Source of the DNA: CAIKMD01 sp036501365
Lineage (GTDB): Bacteria > Pseudomonadota > Alphaproteobacteria > ATCC43930 > CGMCC-115725
Reading direction: 5' to 3'
DNA length: 64,000 nt
Assembly: GCA_036501365.1 (NCBI GenBank)
Contig: DASYAL010000078.1
Span: 1 to 64,000 of the forward strand
The notes beneath the pieces were generated by a model. The model was not told the origin of the DNA. It saw nothing but the letters and a program-made list of their open reading frames with translations, and made no database searches. Shown here piece by piece: positions 55,858 to 64,000 of this stretch. The position numbers and the translations under genes were made by a program. Position 1 is the first letter of the stretch. Every line of letters begins with the position of its first letter.

Positions 55858-56257
55858 TCAAAGCGGCTTCACCCTGATCGAGGTGCTGGTCGCGACGACC
55901 ATCGCGGCGCTGCTACTCTTGCCGTTGTTGCGCGGCTTCTCGACCGGGCTGACGACGACAACCCGCAGCGGCGACCTGACGGAGGCGACGCTGATCGCCG
56001 AGTCGACGCTCGAGACGGTCGGCGCCGCGACACCGCTCGACGAAGCGACCGGCCTCGATCGCCAGGACGGCCGTTACCGCGTGAGCGCCACTGTGAAACG
56101 TTATCCGACCGGGGTTGCCGACGGCACCGCCGCGCTGCCCGTGGCGGCATACGAGATCGCGGTGACAGTCGGCTGGTCCGAAGCAGCGAAGCTGCGCTCC
56201 GTTGCGCTGCGGACCCTGCGCTTAGGCGCGGCGCCGGCCGCGGCAGGATCGCCATGA
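55841..56257 (+). CDS. gspI: Minor pseudopilin GspI
   Basis: 138 residues with a short leader and cleavage after Gly9 (G-FTLIEV). A strong GGAGGG lies five bases before the ATG. The region after the helix (TEATLIAESTLETVG) resembles the GspI pattern of LAEQKLA. It follows GspH and overlaps gspJ by four bases (ATGA), the normal minor pseudopilin order H-I-J. Confidence 0.9.
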   Translation: MPQRGDQSGFTLIEVLVATTIAALLLLPLLRGFSTGLTTTTRSGDLTEATLIAESTLETVGAATPLDEATGLDRQDGRYRVSATVKRYPTGVADGTAALPVAAYEIAVTVGWSEAAKLRSVALRTLRLGAAPAAAGSP

Positions 56258-56895
56258 TCCCGCGCGCGATCCTTGGCCGCGACGCCGGCGGCTTCACGCT
56301 CGTCGAGCTTCTGGTGGCGATCACGCTGATCGCCTTGCTGACGACGGGGCTTTATCAGGCCTTCGGCATCGGCTCGCGCGCCGCCCGCACGGTGAGCACG
56401 AATATCGACCGGCCGGCGGAGATCGCTGTCGCCTACGATTTCATGCAACGGGAGCTAACCGCGGCCGAGCCGCTGCCAACCGCCATCGATCCCTCGCAGG
56501 CCGCGGTCAAATTCGACGGCCATGCGCAAGACGTCAGCTTCGTCGTGCTACCCCCGGCCTATCTCGCGCTCGGCGGATTTCACCTGCTCCGTCTCGCGCT
56601 CGAACCCGGACAAGGGGGATCGCGACTCGTCGTGTCATGGGAAGGCGTGGCGCGCGGTCCCATTGCGCCGCAACCGACGATGCTCGGCCCGTCGGTGCTG
56701 ATCGATCAGGTTCGGAGCCTCGCCTTCGGCTATTTCGGCGTTCCCGGACCGAAGCAGAAGCCCGCCTGGCTCGATCGCTGGTCGGAGCGCGATTCGCTGC
56801 CGCAGCTCATCCGGCTGCGCATCACCTTGGCGAACGGCACGCGGGCGCCCGATCTCATCGTAGCGCCGCGGCTCGCCGAAACGGCACAACCATGA
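56254..56895 (+). CDS. gspJ: Minor pseudopilin GspJ
   Basis: 213 residues. Leader cleavage after Gly13 (G-FTLVEL), hydrophobic helix, and a longer C-terminal beta-domain with a DFMQRELTAAEP segment and LRLRITLANG near the end, as in GspJ. It interacts with GspI and GspK at the pseudopilus tip. Overlaps the next gene by four bases. Confidence 0.9.
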   Translation: MIPRAILGRDAGGFTLVELLVAITLIALLTTGLYQAFGIGSRAARTVSTNIDRPAEIAVAYDFMQRELTAAEPLPTAIDPSQAAVKFDGHAQDVSFVVLPPAYLALGGFHLLRLALEPGQGGSRLVVSWEGVARGPIAPQPTMLGPSVLIDQVRSLAFGYFGVPGPKQKPAWLDRWSERDSLPQLIRLRITLANGTRAPDLIVAPRLAETAQP

Positions 56896-58010
56896 CGCTG
56901 ACGAATCCCGCATTCTTGCGCGAGAAGACGGTGGCCGATCTCGAAGCATCTCTCGTTGGCGCGTGGAAGTGGTGGATCGGCGAACTGTCAGCTTGCGTGC
57001 CGCCGGCGCTGCGCCAGCGCTTCGCCGCGGGACGCCGGCGCTTGCTGCTAATCGTCGATGCCGCGGGCGACAACCTGATCCAGGAAACGAGTAGCGGACG
57101 CCGCCCGCTCGGCCGCATCGATTTCGACACCCCCGGCGATCGCGGGATCTTTGCATCCGTGCCCCAAGTCGGCAAAGGCGACAGCGCGCCGGTCGCGATC
57201 CGTCTCGACGCGCGTCACGCGCTGCGCACGGCGGCATCGCTGCCGCTTGCCGCCGAGCGAAATCTCGCTCAGGTTGTCGGCTTCGAATTCGAGCGTCTGG
57301 TGCCGTTCAAGCGCAATGACGTCTATTACGCCTATCGGGTCACGGCGCGCGACAAGACGGCGCAAACCCTCGGCATCGAATTGACGGTCGTCCCGCATGC
57401 CGAGCTGGCCAAGGCCATGGAGGCCCTCGCCCATTTGGGCTTGCAGCCGGCCGAAATCCAGGTGGGCGACGAGAACGCCGACGCGCTGCTCACGACGATC
57501 GCTGTCGCGAGCGGGAACCGCATCGACCGCGGCCAGGGTAGCCACCGCGTCGTCCTGGGCCTCGGCATCGCCGCCGCGCTGCTGGCGATCGCCTGCCTCG
57601 CGATCCCGCTGTGGCGGGCCGATGCGACGATCGCGACGCTCAACGCGCAGATCGCGTCCGCCCGCCGCCAAGCCGAGGCGAGCGCCGGCTTGCAGAAGCA
57701 GATCGTTGCCGAAAGCCGCGATCAGCAATTCCTCGTCGGTCGCAAACGCGCGAACCCAACCGTGACCGAGCTTTTGGCAACGCTGACGCGTCTTCTTTCC
57801 GATGACACCTATCTGACCGAGCTCGATGTAAAGGGCGACGAAATACGGCTCGTCGGCGTCACCGGCTCGGCGACGGCGCTTTTGGCCTTGATCGACAAGT
57901 CGCCGAGCTTCCGCGATGCGTCGTTCCAATCCTCGATCACGCAGGACCCGAAAACCAATCGCGAGCGTTTCGATATCGGCGCACATATCGCGAAACGGAG
58001 CAGCCCATGA
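56892..58010 (+). CDS. gspL: Type II secretion assembly protein GspL
   Basis: 372 residues from the ATG overlapping the gspJ stop (ATGA). The N-terminal cytoplasmic half has an actin-like fold region (LLLIVDAAGDNLIQET, then ERNLAQVVGFEFERLVPF, as in PilM/GspL). A membrane segment (about 218-236) and a periplasmic ferredoxin-like domain (VTELLATLTRLLSDDTYLTELDVKGDEIRLVG) follow. This is the PilN-fused GspL type typical of alphaproteobacteria. It recruits GspE to the membrane. Confidence 0.88.
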   Translation: MTLTNPAFLREKTVADLEASLVGAWKWWIGELSACVPPALRQRFAAGRRRLLLIVDAAGDNLIQETSSGRRPLGRIDFDTPGDRGIFASVPQVGKGDSAPVAIRLDARHALRTAASLPLAAERNLAQVVGFEFERLVPFKRNDVYYAYRVTARDKTAQTLGIELTVVPHAELAKAMEALAHLGLQPAEIQVGDENADALLTTIAVASGNRIDRGQGSHRVVLGLGIAAALLAIACLAIPLWRADATIATLNAQIASARRQAEASAGLQKQIVAESRDQQFLVGRKRANPTVTELLATLTRLLSDDTYLTELDVKGDEIRLVGVTGSATALLALIDKSPSFRDASFQSSITQDPKTNRERFDIGAHIAKRSSP

Positions 58011-58588
58011 TGCCGCCGCTGTCGCCGCCATTCCACCGCGCGCTAGCGCTCGCCATCCTCGGCGCCCTCCTCCTCGGTTGCTACTACGCGGTGATCCAGC
58101 CGCTGATCGACGCCTACGCGACCGACCGCACGACCGTCGCGCAACTTCAAGGCGTCCTTGCGCGCTACCAGCACGCGGCGCGCGAGCTACCGACCCAGCA
58201 AGGGGAGCTTGCGGCCCTGAAGCAGCGTCAAGAAAACGCCGACGGCTTCCTTCAAGGATCGAGCGACACCTTGATCGCGGCACAAATCCAGAACCGCATC
58301 AAAGCCTCGGTAGACGCCGCCAAGGCCGAGCTAAAAAGCAGCCAAGTGCTACCCGCCGAGCGCGACGGGAAGCTAAAGCGCATCGCGGTCCGCGACCAGG
58401 TGTCGGCCACGACCGCCGACCTGCTGGCGATCTTCCACGATCTCGAAGCGCAGTCGCCGCTGCTCTTTCTCGACAACGTCACCATGCAGGTCCGATTGAT
58501 GGCGCTTCGCGACCGGAACGATCCCGGCAGCGGCGAGGTCATCGACGTGCAGTTCGACGTTTACGGCTATACCAACGCCAGTGGGTGA
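58007..58588 (+). CDS. gspM: Type II secretion assembly protein GspM
   Basis: 193 residues, start overlapping the gspL stop by four bases. One N-terminal membrane segment, then an Ala/Gln/Glu-rich coiled coil (about 40-85) and a ferredoxin-like periplasmic domain (TADLLAIFHDLEAQSPLLFLDNVT). Layout and position match the PilO-like GspM family. Confidence 0.87.
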   Translation: MMPPLSPPFHRALALAILGALLLGCYYAVIQPLIDAYATDRTTVAQLQGVLARYQHAARELPTQQGELAALKQRQENADGFLQGSSDTLIAAQIQNRIKASVDAAKAELKSSQVLPAERDGKLKRIAVRDQVSATTADLLAIFHDLEAQSPLLFLDNVTMQVRLMALRDRNDPGSGEVIDVQFDVYGYTNASG

Positions 58589-59115
58589 CGCGGATGCTCT
58601 TGCGCCTGTCGGCACGACGCTCCGTCTCGATCCTTTTGGCCGCGCTCTGCCTTGCGCTTGGAGCGCTCGCGGCGACCGAGCTCGGCGAGCCCGGGCTCGC
58701 ACCGCAGGCTCCGGCGCGCAACGCGCCGCCGGACAAAGCGCGGCCGGCGATTCCGGCCGCCGCTGCGTTTGCCCTACCCCCGGTGCAGAGCTTTGCCGTG
58801 GTCACGGAGCGGCCGCTCTTCTCGCCCGACCGTAAGCCGCCCCAACATGCCGACGATAGCGCCGGCGCGTGGTCTTCCTTCGTGCTCACCGGCGTGATCA
58901 TCACGCCGCAATCGCGCGAGGCGCTCGTACTCCACGGCAAGCCGCCGACCGTCGCCCATGTCGAGGAGGGACAAGCGCTCGAGGGCTGGACCGTCGCCTC
59001 GATCTTTCCGGATCACGTCGTCTTCCGCGACGGTCTCGACGAGCATGAGCTGAAGCTCATCCCTAAAGCGCCGCCGCCCGGCGTGTCGCCGCGGCCGCGC
59101 CTGCCGCGCGAATAG
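58585..59115 (+). CDS. GspC/GspN-like type II secretion protein
   Basis: 176 residues if it starts at the GTG overlapping the gspM stop (GTGA); the ATG at 58594 is nearly as good. One N-terminal membrane segment and a Pro/Ala linker are followed by a small domain (PLFSPDRKPP, FVLTGVIITPQSREALVL, HVEEGQALEGWTVASIFPDHVVF) that resembles the homology region of GspC. In the classical system GspC links the inner platform to the secretin. A separate gspC is not seen, so this likely serves that role. It meets gspK tail to tail, with one base between the stops. Confidence 0.72.
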   Translation: MTRMLLRLSARRSVSILLAALCLALGALAATELGEPGLAPQAPARNAPPDKARPAIPAAAAFALPPVQSFAVVTERPLFSPDRKPPQHADDSAGAWSSFVLTGVIITPQSREALVLHGKPPTVAHVEEGQALEGWTVASIFPDHVVFRDGLDEHELKLIPKAPPPGVSPRPRLPRE

Positions 59116-59116
59116 G

Positions 59117-60079
59117 CTAGCGAAGCGAGAGCTGATCGCCGCCGGCCTCGTCGACGGGCTGCTGCCAGCGCAGGATGCGCGCGGGCTCCAGCGGCACGTC
59201 CGGCGATACCGCGACGACCGCTCGCCGCTTGAACGACGCCCCGCCCGACGCCTTTGCCTGCACGGTGATCGTCACCACGTGCAACGTATCGACCCTTGTA
59301 TAAGCCGCGAGCTTCGAGAGCTCTTCCAGATCGAGCTGGGTCTGGCCGCCACGGCGCGCCGCCATCAGCCCGTCGATGTCCTCCGCGCCGGCGCCGGGGA
59401 TCGCCAGCAGCGTCTGGCGCGACGCCGTCATCGGATTAATCGTCGGACTTTGCGAATAGACGGTCAGCTCCGGCTCGAGGCGTTCGTAAAGCGCGCGCGT
59501 CATGGCGGGAAGCTGGCGCAATTCCGATACATCGGCGAAGGCGAGCTTGGCAAGATTGATGACATGCGCTTGGGTGCCGGGAAAGATGCGGCCAGCTGGC
59601 GCCGTCACCGCTCCGGCGGCGGCGGCGAAGTGTGCGCGCCGGTCAAGAATCGCCTGGCCGATAGCCGCCTGACGGTCACCATTGATGCCGAACTCGCCCA
59701 GTAAGCCGCCAATCAGCTCGATCGGCGCGTTGTTGAGGTCGATTTTGCCGCCTTCGTCCACGATCGTGATGACGAGCGGGCGGCCCGCATAGTCGACGTT
59801 GTGGGGCACGGTGTCCGCCTGCCAGCGTGTTGCCTGGTTCGGATCGAGCAGGCCCATCACGGCGAGCGCGATGCCGGCATCGGCGCTCGCGCGCGCCTGA
59901 GCGAGATCGAGCCGATTGCGCGAGACGACCGCTTCGCTGCGCGAATCAGCTGCGACTTCGGCGCCGAGCAGCGCCAACAACGCCAGCACCCAGATCACGA
60001 GCACCAGGGCAAAGCCGCGATCGCGGCGCCGCGCCGGCGCTCTCTTGCCGTGCCCGCGAATTTTCCCGGATCGGGTCAA
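59117..60079 (-). CDS. gspK: Type II secretion minor pseudopilin GspK
   Basis: 320 residues from a TTG start with GAGG four bases upstream. A basic leader ends G22-F23 (FALVLVIWVLALLALLGAE). Like other GspK proteins it lacks the Glu at +5. The large globular domain has DEGGKIDLNNAPIELIGGLL and a later INPMTASRQTLLAIPG, both GspK hallmarks (helix-hairpin type). It caps the pseudopilus. 16 bases after gspD on the same strand. Confidence 0.92.
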   Translation of the reverse strand: MTRSGKIRGHGKRAPARRRDRGFALVLVIWVLALLALLGAEVAADSRSEAVVSRNRLDLAQARASADAGIALAVMGLLDPNQATRWQADTVPHNVDYAGRPLVITIVDEGGKIDLNNAPIELIGGLLGEFGINGDRQAAIGQAILDRRAHFAAAAGAVTAPAGRIFPGTQAHVINLAKLAFADVSELRQLPAMTRALYERLEPELTVYSQSPTINPMTASRQTLLAIPGAGAEDIDGLMAARRGGQTQLDLEELSKLAAYTRVDTLHVVTITVQAKASGGASFKRRAVVAVSPDVPLEPARILRWQQPVDEAGGDQLSLR

Positions 60080-60095
60080 GCGACCTCGCTCTCGG

Positions 60096-62456
60096 CTAGG
60101 GCGCGCGGGTATCGATGTTCAGCGTATGGAGCCGGCTGCGCAGCTCCTGGGTCGCCGCGCGCGCATCGGCGACATTGTGAATGATCTTCGGCGCCAGCAA
60201 GACCAGCAGCTCGGTGCGCTGGACGTTGTGGTCGGTGGTGCCGAAAGCGGCGCCGATCACGGGGATATCGGACAACAGCGGTATGCCGTTCTTGGTGTTG
60301 CTATTGGTGTCCTGGATGAGGCCGCCGAGCGCGACCGTTTCGCCGTCCTGAACCGTGACGCTGCTCTGCAGACGGCGCTCGGTGATCGTCGGCCCGAGCG
60401 AGGTCGTCGACGAGGATGTCGTGCTGGGCGACGCCACCTCGCTCACCTCCTGCCCGACATCGAGGGTGATCTGGCCATTGGCGTTGACCAGCGGCGTCAC
60501 CTTGAGGATCACGCCGGTATCGACGTATTGGACGGTGTTGACGATCGGCGCGCCGGTCGTGACCGTGCTCTGGATCTGCGCCGTCGGGATGGGGATCGCC
60601 GCACCGACAAGCAGCGACGCCGATTGATGGTCGAGTACCAGGAGCTCAGGCGAGGAGATCACATGGACGTTGGTGATCGTCGAGAGGAGATTCAGCACGA
60701 CATTGGCATTGGTGCTGCCGACGATGTAGTTGAAGCCGGGGAAGGTCCCGGCGATCGGCGACGAGAGGATCGGCGTCGAAGTGCCGCCGAAGATGAACTG
60801 GTTCTCGTGCTGGTGGAAGAAATACTGCAGCCCGTATTGTAGGTCGTTGCCTAGGGTGACTTCGGCGATGGTCGCCTCGATCAGCACTTCGAGCGGCACG
60901 ATATCGATTCTTTTCAGCGCCTCTTCGACCATCTGGTAATCGCGCGGCCGCGCGTAGATCACGAGGGTATTGTTCTTCTCGTCGGCGACGACGCGGATCG
61001 GCGGCAATTGCAACTGGCCGGGCACCGGAGAGATTTCGGCGTTCTCGTCGCTCTCCGCCGAGCCCTCATTCTCTTCTTGCTGCGGCCCACCCACACCCGG
61101 CGCGGCAAGGGTCAGTCCGCTCGGCGCCGCGCCCGATGACCCTTGGGGCGCGCCGAGCATGCCGCTCGGCTGCGACGACGACAGGCCGGTGCCAAGGCCC
61201 GGCGGCGCGTTGCCGCCGCCGGAATTGGGCAACCCGCCGTAGCCAGACGTGCCGAGCGCCGTCGCTGTCGTCCCCGGCGCGGTTTGCGGCCGCACCGTGC
61301 TGACCTGGCCGTTCGCAAACAGCTTGGTCAGCACCTGGGCGACGTCGGCGGCGCGGCTGTTCTGGACGTGGTATTCGAAAATCTGCGGCCGGTTGTCGGT
61401 CTCGCCGCGATCGAGCCGCTCGATCCACATCCGCGCCTGCTCGACATAAGCGCGCTGCGGCGACACTACCAGCACGGCGTTCATCCGCTCGAGCGGGGCG
61501 AAGCTGAGCATGCCGGGCAGCGGCACGCTGCCTTTGGGGCCGAAGATTGTGGTTAGCTCGTCGGTGACCTCTTTCGGATCGCCGGTTTGCAGCGGGACGA
61601 TGCCGAAGGACATGCCCTTGATCCAGTCGACATCGAAGGCTTTGACCATGTCGGTGACGGTGGACAAATCGATCTCCGGGCCCGACAGGATGATGACGTT
61701 GCGGGTGGCGTCGATCGACATCGTCGCGTCTTTGGGCAGGAACGGCTGCAGGGTGCGCTGTAGATCGGCGGCGGATACATATTGCAGCGGCAGAATCTGC
61801 ACGTTGTAAGCCGGTACCGGCGCGGCTTGGCCGCCGACTGTCACCGGCTCGGTTCCAGTATGGACGACGTCCTCGCTCGCCATCACACGGTAGATGCCGC
61901 TCGACTCGACCAATGCCAGCCCGCTGGCGCGCAGCGTCTCCTCGACGACCGGTAGCACGTCCTGCTGGCGGAGCGGCCGGCTGGTTTGAATCGTGATCGT
62001 CGCCTGGACCTTTGGATCGATGGTGTAGTTGAGGTGGAGGATGTCGCCGAGGACGCGCGGCAAGACCTCGTGAACGTCGGCATTGACGAAATTGAGGGTG
62101 ATATCGCCAGTTTCAGCTTGAACGGCGCTCGCCAGCGGCGGCGCCTTTACGAAAACCCCCGTTCCCGAGACAATCTGCGAGCGCTCGGCCGGCCGGATCG
62201 TCGTCGGGTTTGCGACCTCGGGCGCTTGGGCGACCCCGGATACGAGCGGGGTCGGCGGTTGCGGCGCCGGGCTTGCCGCGGCTGCCTCAGGCGACTCGGC
62301 GGGAGCCGTACCTTGCGTTGTGCAGGACGACCCGAGGAAAGCGAGCGCGACCGCCCACCGACGCCAACGCGACCGCGGGCGCGCGCTACGCGCCGCATTA
62401 CAACCGGGACTGGTTTGAGCCGACAAAAAGGTTCGTAACCGCAGGATCGAGAGCAT
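60096..62456 (-). CDS. gspD: Type II secretion secretin GspD
   Basis: 786 residues from the ATG at 62456. A basic N-terminal extension precedes LAFLGSSC, a possible lipobox at Cys45, so it may be self-lipidated rather than depend on a pilotin. N0 (about 115-185) and N1-N3 domains follow (VHEVLPRVLGDILHLNYTID). N3 holds a long Gly/Ser/Pro insert and an acidic stretch (QQEENEGSAESDENAE). The secretin domain ends with VTVQDGETVALGGLI and PVIGAAFGTT, the conserved secretin signature. It forms the outer-membrane channel. Confidence 0.96.
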   Translation of the reverse strand: MLSILRLRTFLSAQTSPGCNAARSARPRSRWRRWAVALAFLGSSCTTQGTAPAESPEAAAASPAPQPPTPLVSGVAQAPEVANPTTIRPAERSQIVSGTGVFVKAPPLASAVQAETGDITLNFVNADVHEVLPRVLGDILHLNYTIDPKVQATITIQTSRPLRQQDVLPVVEETLRASGLALVESSGIYRVMASEDVVHTGTEPVTVGGQAAPVPAYNVQILPLQYVSAADLQRTLQPFLPKDATMSIDATRNVIILSGPEIDLSTVTDMVKAFDVDWIKGMSFGIVPLQTGDPKEVTDELTTIFGPKGSVPLPGMLSFAPLERMNAVLVVSPQRAYVEQARMWIERLDRGETDNRPQIFEYHVQNSRAADVAQVLTKLFANGQVSTVRPQTAPGTTATALGTSGYGGLPNSGGGNAPPGLGTGLSSSQPSGMLGAPQGSSGAAPSGLTLAAPGVGGPQQEENEGSAESDENAEISPVPGQLQLPPIRVVADEKNNTLVIYARPRDYQMVEEALKRIDIVPLEVLIEATIAEVTLGNDLQYGLQYFFHQHENQFIFGGTSTPILSSPIAGTFPGFNYIVGSTNANVVLNLLSTITNVHVISSPELLVLDHQSASLLVGAAIPIPTAQIQSTVTTGAPIVNTVQYVDTGVILKVTPLVNANGQITLDVGQEVSEVASPSTTSSSTTSLGPTITERRLQSSVTVQDGETVALGGLIQDTNSNTKNGIPLLSDIPVIGAAFGTTDHNVQRTELLVLLAPKIIHNVADARAATQELRSRLHTLNIDTRAP

Positions 62457-62554
62457 GTTGTTCCGGCGCTCAACCGTTCTGAAGCGCTGAACGCTAGTCT
62501 GCGATTTTGTCCGAAAAATGGCATTTTGCCACATTCCGACCCGCGATGAGGAAG

Positions 62555-63019
62555 CTAGGGACGAGCGTTTGCCGGCACGGCCGCGACATTCGCGGGCGGC
62601 CCTCGATTGCCGTTGGGCCCGAGCGAATAGAGATCATAGTCTCCTGTTTGGCCCGGCTGCCGATAGACATAAGGGCGACCCCAAGGATCGATCAGGCTGG
62701 CCGCCTTGGTGACATAGGGTCCGTTCCACTGGTCGAGGCCGGCTGGCTTCTGGACCAGAGCATTCAGCCCCTCCTGATCGGTCGGATAGCGGCCGATATC
62801 GAGCTTAAACAAATCGAGGCTGGTCTCGAGCGATTGAACCTGCACGTTGACCACGTCTTCTTTCGCCCGGCCGAGATATTTTAGCACTTGCGGCACGGCG
62901 ATCGCCGCAAGCAGGCCGAGAATGGCGAGGACGACCAGCAACTCGATTAGCGTGAACCCGGCAACGGGCGTCGTCGCGTCGGGGGGCCGCTCTCGATCGA
63001 AGCGCCATTGATTAGGCAT
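62555..63019 (-). CDS. gspG: Major pseudopilin GspG
   Basis: 154 residues from the ATG at 63019. The leader ends at Gly21, then FTLIELLVVLAILGLLAAI. The C-terminal calcium-site region (YPTDQEGLNALVQKP, then DPWGRPYVYRQPGQTGDYDL) is diagnostic for GspG. It forms the pseudopilus shaft. A longer open frame upstream lies outside the gene and is rejected. The ribosome-binding site is weak. Confidence 0.95.
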   Translation of the reverse strand: MPNQWRFDRERPPDATTPVAGFTLIELLVVLAILGLLAAIAVPQVLKYLGRAKEDVVNVQVQSLETSLDLFKLDIGRYPTDQEGLNALVQKPAGLDQWNGPYVTKAASLIDPWGRPYVYRQPGQTGDYDLYSLGPNGNRGPPANVAAVPANARP

Positions 63020-63123
63020 GTGCTGCTGGCGTCGGCTGTGGTGTGCGATAGCGCACAAGCAAGCAACCGAATGTGGCGAATTTTCGGCCATGTCGCGGCT
63101 GGACGCAGCCGGGGGCACGCGAT

Positions 63124-63870
63124 TCACGGCAGCGCCCCGTAAAGCCACACGATCCAGGTGCCGAAGCAAAGCGCCGGCCCAAAAGCGAGGCGCCGGTCGC
63201 CCGCGGTAGGCTGTCCGCGGAGCGCCATGAGCAGGACGAGGGTGAGACTGGCCAAGGCGGCGACCAGGACGACGCTCGGCAGGCCCGTCCACGAGACCCA
63301 CGCGCCCGATGCAGCGAGCAGCTTCGCATCGCCGAGACCAAGGCCCTCGCGCCGGCGCAGCGTGCGATAGAGCCAGCGAAGCGCCGCGAAGAAGAGAAAG
63401 CCGGCGACTGCCCCGATAACGGCGTCCGCGAGCTGCGACGGCGCGAAATAGGCCGTCGCGGCCAGTCCCAGAACGAGCAGCGGCAAGGTCAGGACATCCG
63501 GCAGAATGGCGGCGTCGAGATCGATGAGCGCGAGCGCATACAGCATCCACCCCAGGAGACAGCTCGCCCAGAGCATCGGGCCCTGGGCAACGCTCGCCGC
63601 CCAGAATGCCGTCGCGACGGCGCCGAGCTCGATCAGCAGCACGCGCAGCGCGATTTTGCCGCCGCAATAGCGGCAACGCCCGCGCAACGCGAGCCAGCTC
63701 GCGATCGGAACGAGATCGCGCGCGGCGAGTGGATGTCCGCAGAGATCGCAGGCCGAGCGATCCCACACGACCGGACGGCCGCTGGGCAGCCTGACGACGA
63801 CGCAGCCTAAAAAGCTACCGATGAACGGCGCGACGAGAACCGGCCAGAGCCAGCCGTTCCCAAGCGTCAA
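63124..63870 (-). CDS. gspO: Prepilin peptidase GspO (type IV leader peptidase)
   Basis: 248 residues if it starts at the TTG at 63870, which overlaps the upstream gene's stop (TTGA); a TTG at 63903 would add 11 residues. Two CxxC pairs (CDLC, CRYC) bind zinc. The catalytic Asp sites are in LIDLDAAILPD and GLGLGDAKL. Several membrane segments. It cleaves and methylates the pseudopilins GspG-K encoded nearby, which all show G-F sites. Confidence 0.93.
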   Translation of the reverse strand: MTLGNGWLWPVLVAPFIGSFLGCVVVRLPSGRPVVWDRSACDLCGHPLAARDLVPIASWLALRGRCRYCGGKIALRVLLIELGAVATAFWAASVAQGPMLWASCLLGWMLYALALIDLDAAILPDVLTLPLLVLGLAATAYFAPSQLADAVIGAVAGFLFFAALRWLYRTLRRREGLGLGDAKLLAASGAWVSWTGLPSVVLVAALASLTLVLLMALRGQPTAGDRRLAFGPALCFGTWIVWLYGALP

Positions 63871-64000
63871 TGCGGAGCGACCACGTAAGGCGGCGGGCCG
63901 CAATTCGCATTGATGCCGTCATCGAGTGCCAGCCGGATGTCGGGTTGCAAGCCGTCCTCGTTCGGCGCCGCAAGCTGCTGCAAGGCGGCAGCAGGTCCGG
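63867..64000 (-). CDS. 3' end of an unknown gene upstream of gspO (partial)
   Basis: The last 43 codons of a minus-strand gene read in from the right edge and end in ANCGPPPYVVAPH. They contain one Cys and a Pro-rich end. No family can be given from this fragment. Its stop overlaps the likely gspO start, so it probably belongs to the same operon. Confidence 0.6.
   Translation of the reverse strand, partial: GPAAALQQLAAPNEDGLQPDIRLALDDGINANCGPPPYVVAPH

Noticed and set aside
63020..63766. Long frame upstream of gspG
   Set aside because: It is the antisense or out-of-frame continuation over gspO; GspG has a short leader before the G-FTLIEL site.

Overview
The window is about 64 kb of GC-rich DNA with dense, almost gap-free coding. 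It looks like an alphaproteobacterium, most likely of the Hyphomicrobiales/Rhodospirillales type. The evidence is the strong third-position GC bias, two TTAA-N7-TTAA boxes matching the CtrA consensus, an 'AGAGCACGAT...ATCGTGTTCT' intergenic palindrome resembling those common in Bradyrhizobium relatives, and the gene content. I cannot name a genus. No rRNA, tRNA, CRISPR array, transposase or phage gene was seen.

Layout. (1) 1-21444, minus strand: a single open reading frame of at least 7148 codons runs off the left edge. It encodes a giant exoprotein with an N-terminal LEPR-XLL motif, a very long beta-strand repeat region, a glycine-rich block, a beta-propeller-like block, an Asp/Gly-rich calcium-binding-like stretch and a C-terminal array of PKD-like repeats. 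(2) 21.6-31.6 kb: envelope genes. These are an HlyD-type adaptor, a trypsin-like protease, an OmpA-like porin, two lipoproteins, small unknown genes (one behind a CtrA-type box), an APS-kinase-like P-loop protein, a rhomboid protease, an O-antigen-ligase-like membrane protein and a lipocalin-like secreted protein. (3) 31.7-37.4 kb: four tandem tiny secreted-peptide genes (39-49 codons) on the minus strand, divergent from an HTTM/DCC membrane protein that overlaps an exported WD40-caspase protein. (4) 37.5-46.2 kb: an accessory catabolic or uptake block with three flavin-dependent oxygenases and four orphan binding-protein-fold genes of three families, with no permease or ATPase. (5) 46.2-52.1 kb: a small CtrA-box gene, then a translationally coupled set (PRC-barrel, MFS transporter, glycogen-debranching-like enzyme), preceded by a secreted propeller-like protein. 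(6) 52.4-64 kb: a type II secretion locus in two converging arms, gspE-F-H-I-J-L-M-C/N on plus and (partial gene)-O-G-D-K on minus.

How it fits together. Almost everything concerns the cell envelope and secretion. The type II system is essentially complete: secretin, ATPase, platform, major and minor pseudopilins, assembly proteins and prepilin peptidase. The divergent secreted protein at 50.6-52.1 kb is a natural candidate substrate. The least described part is the peptide array facing the HTTM-DCC / WD40-caspase pair, which I propose, as inference only, to be a candidate peptide maturation or signalling locus.

Start codons were chosen from ribosome-binding sites and overlaps visible in the sequence. 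Domain names come from recognising motifs by eye. No database search was run.
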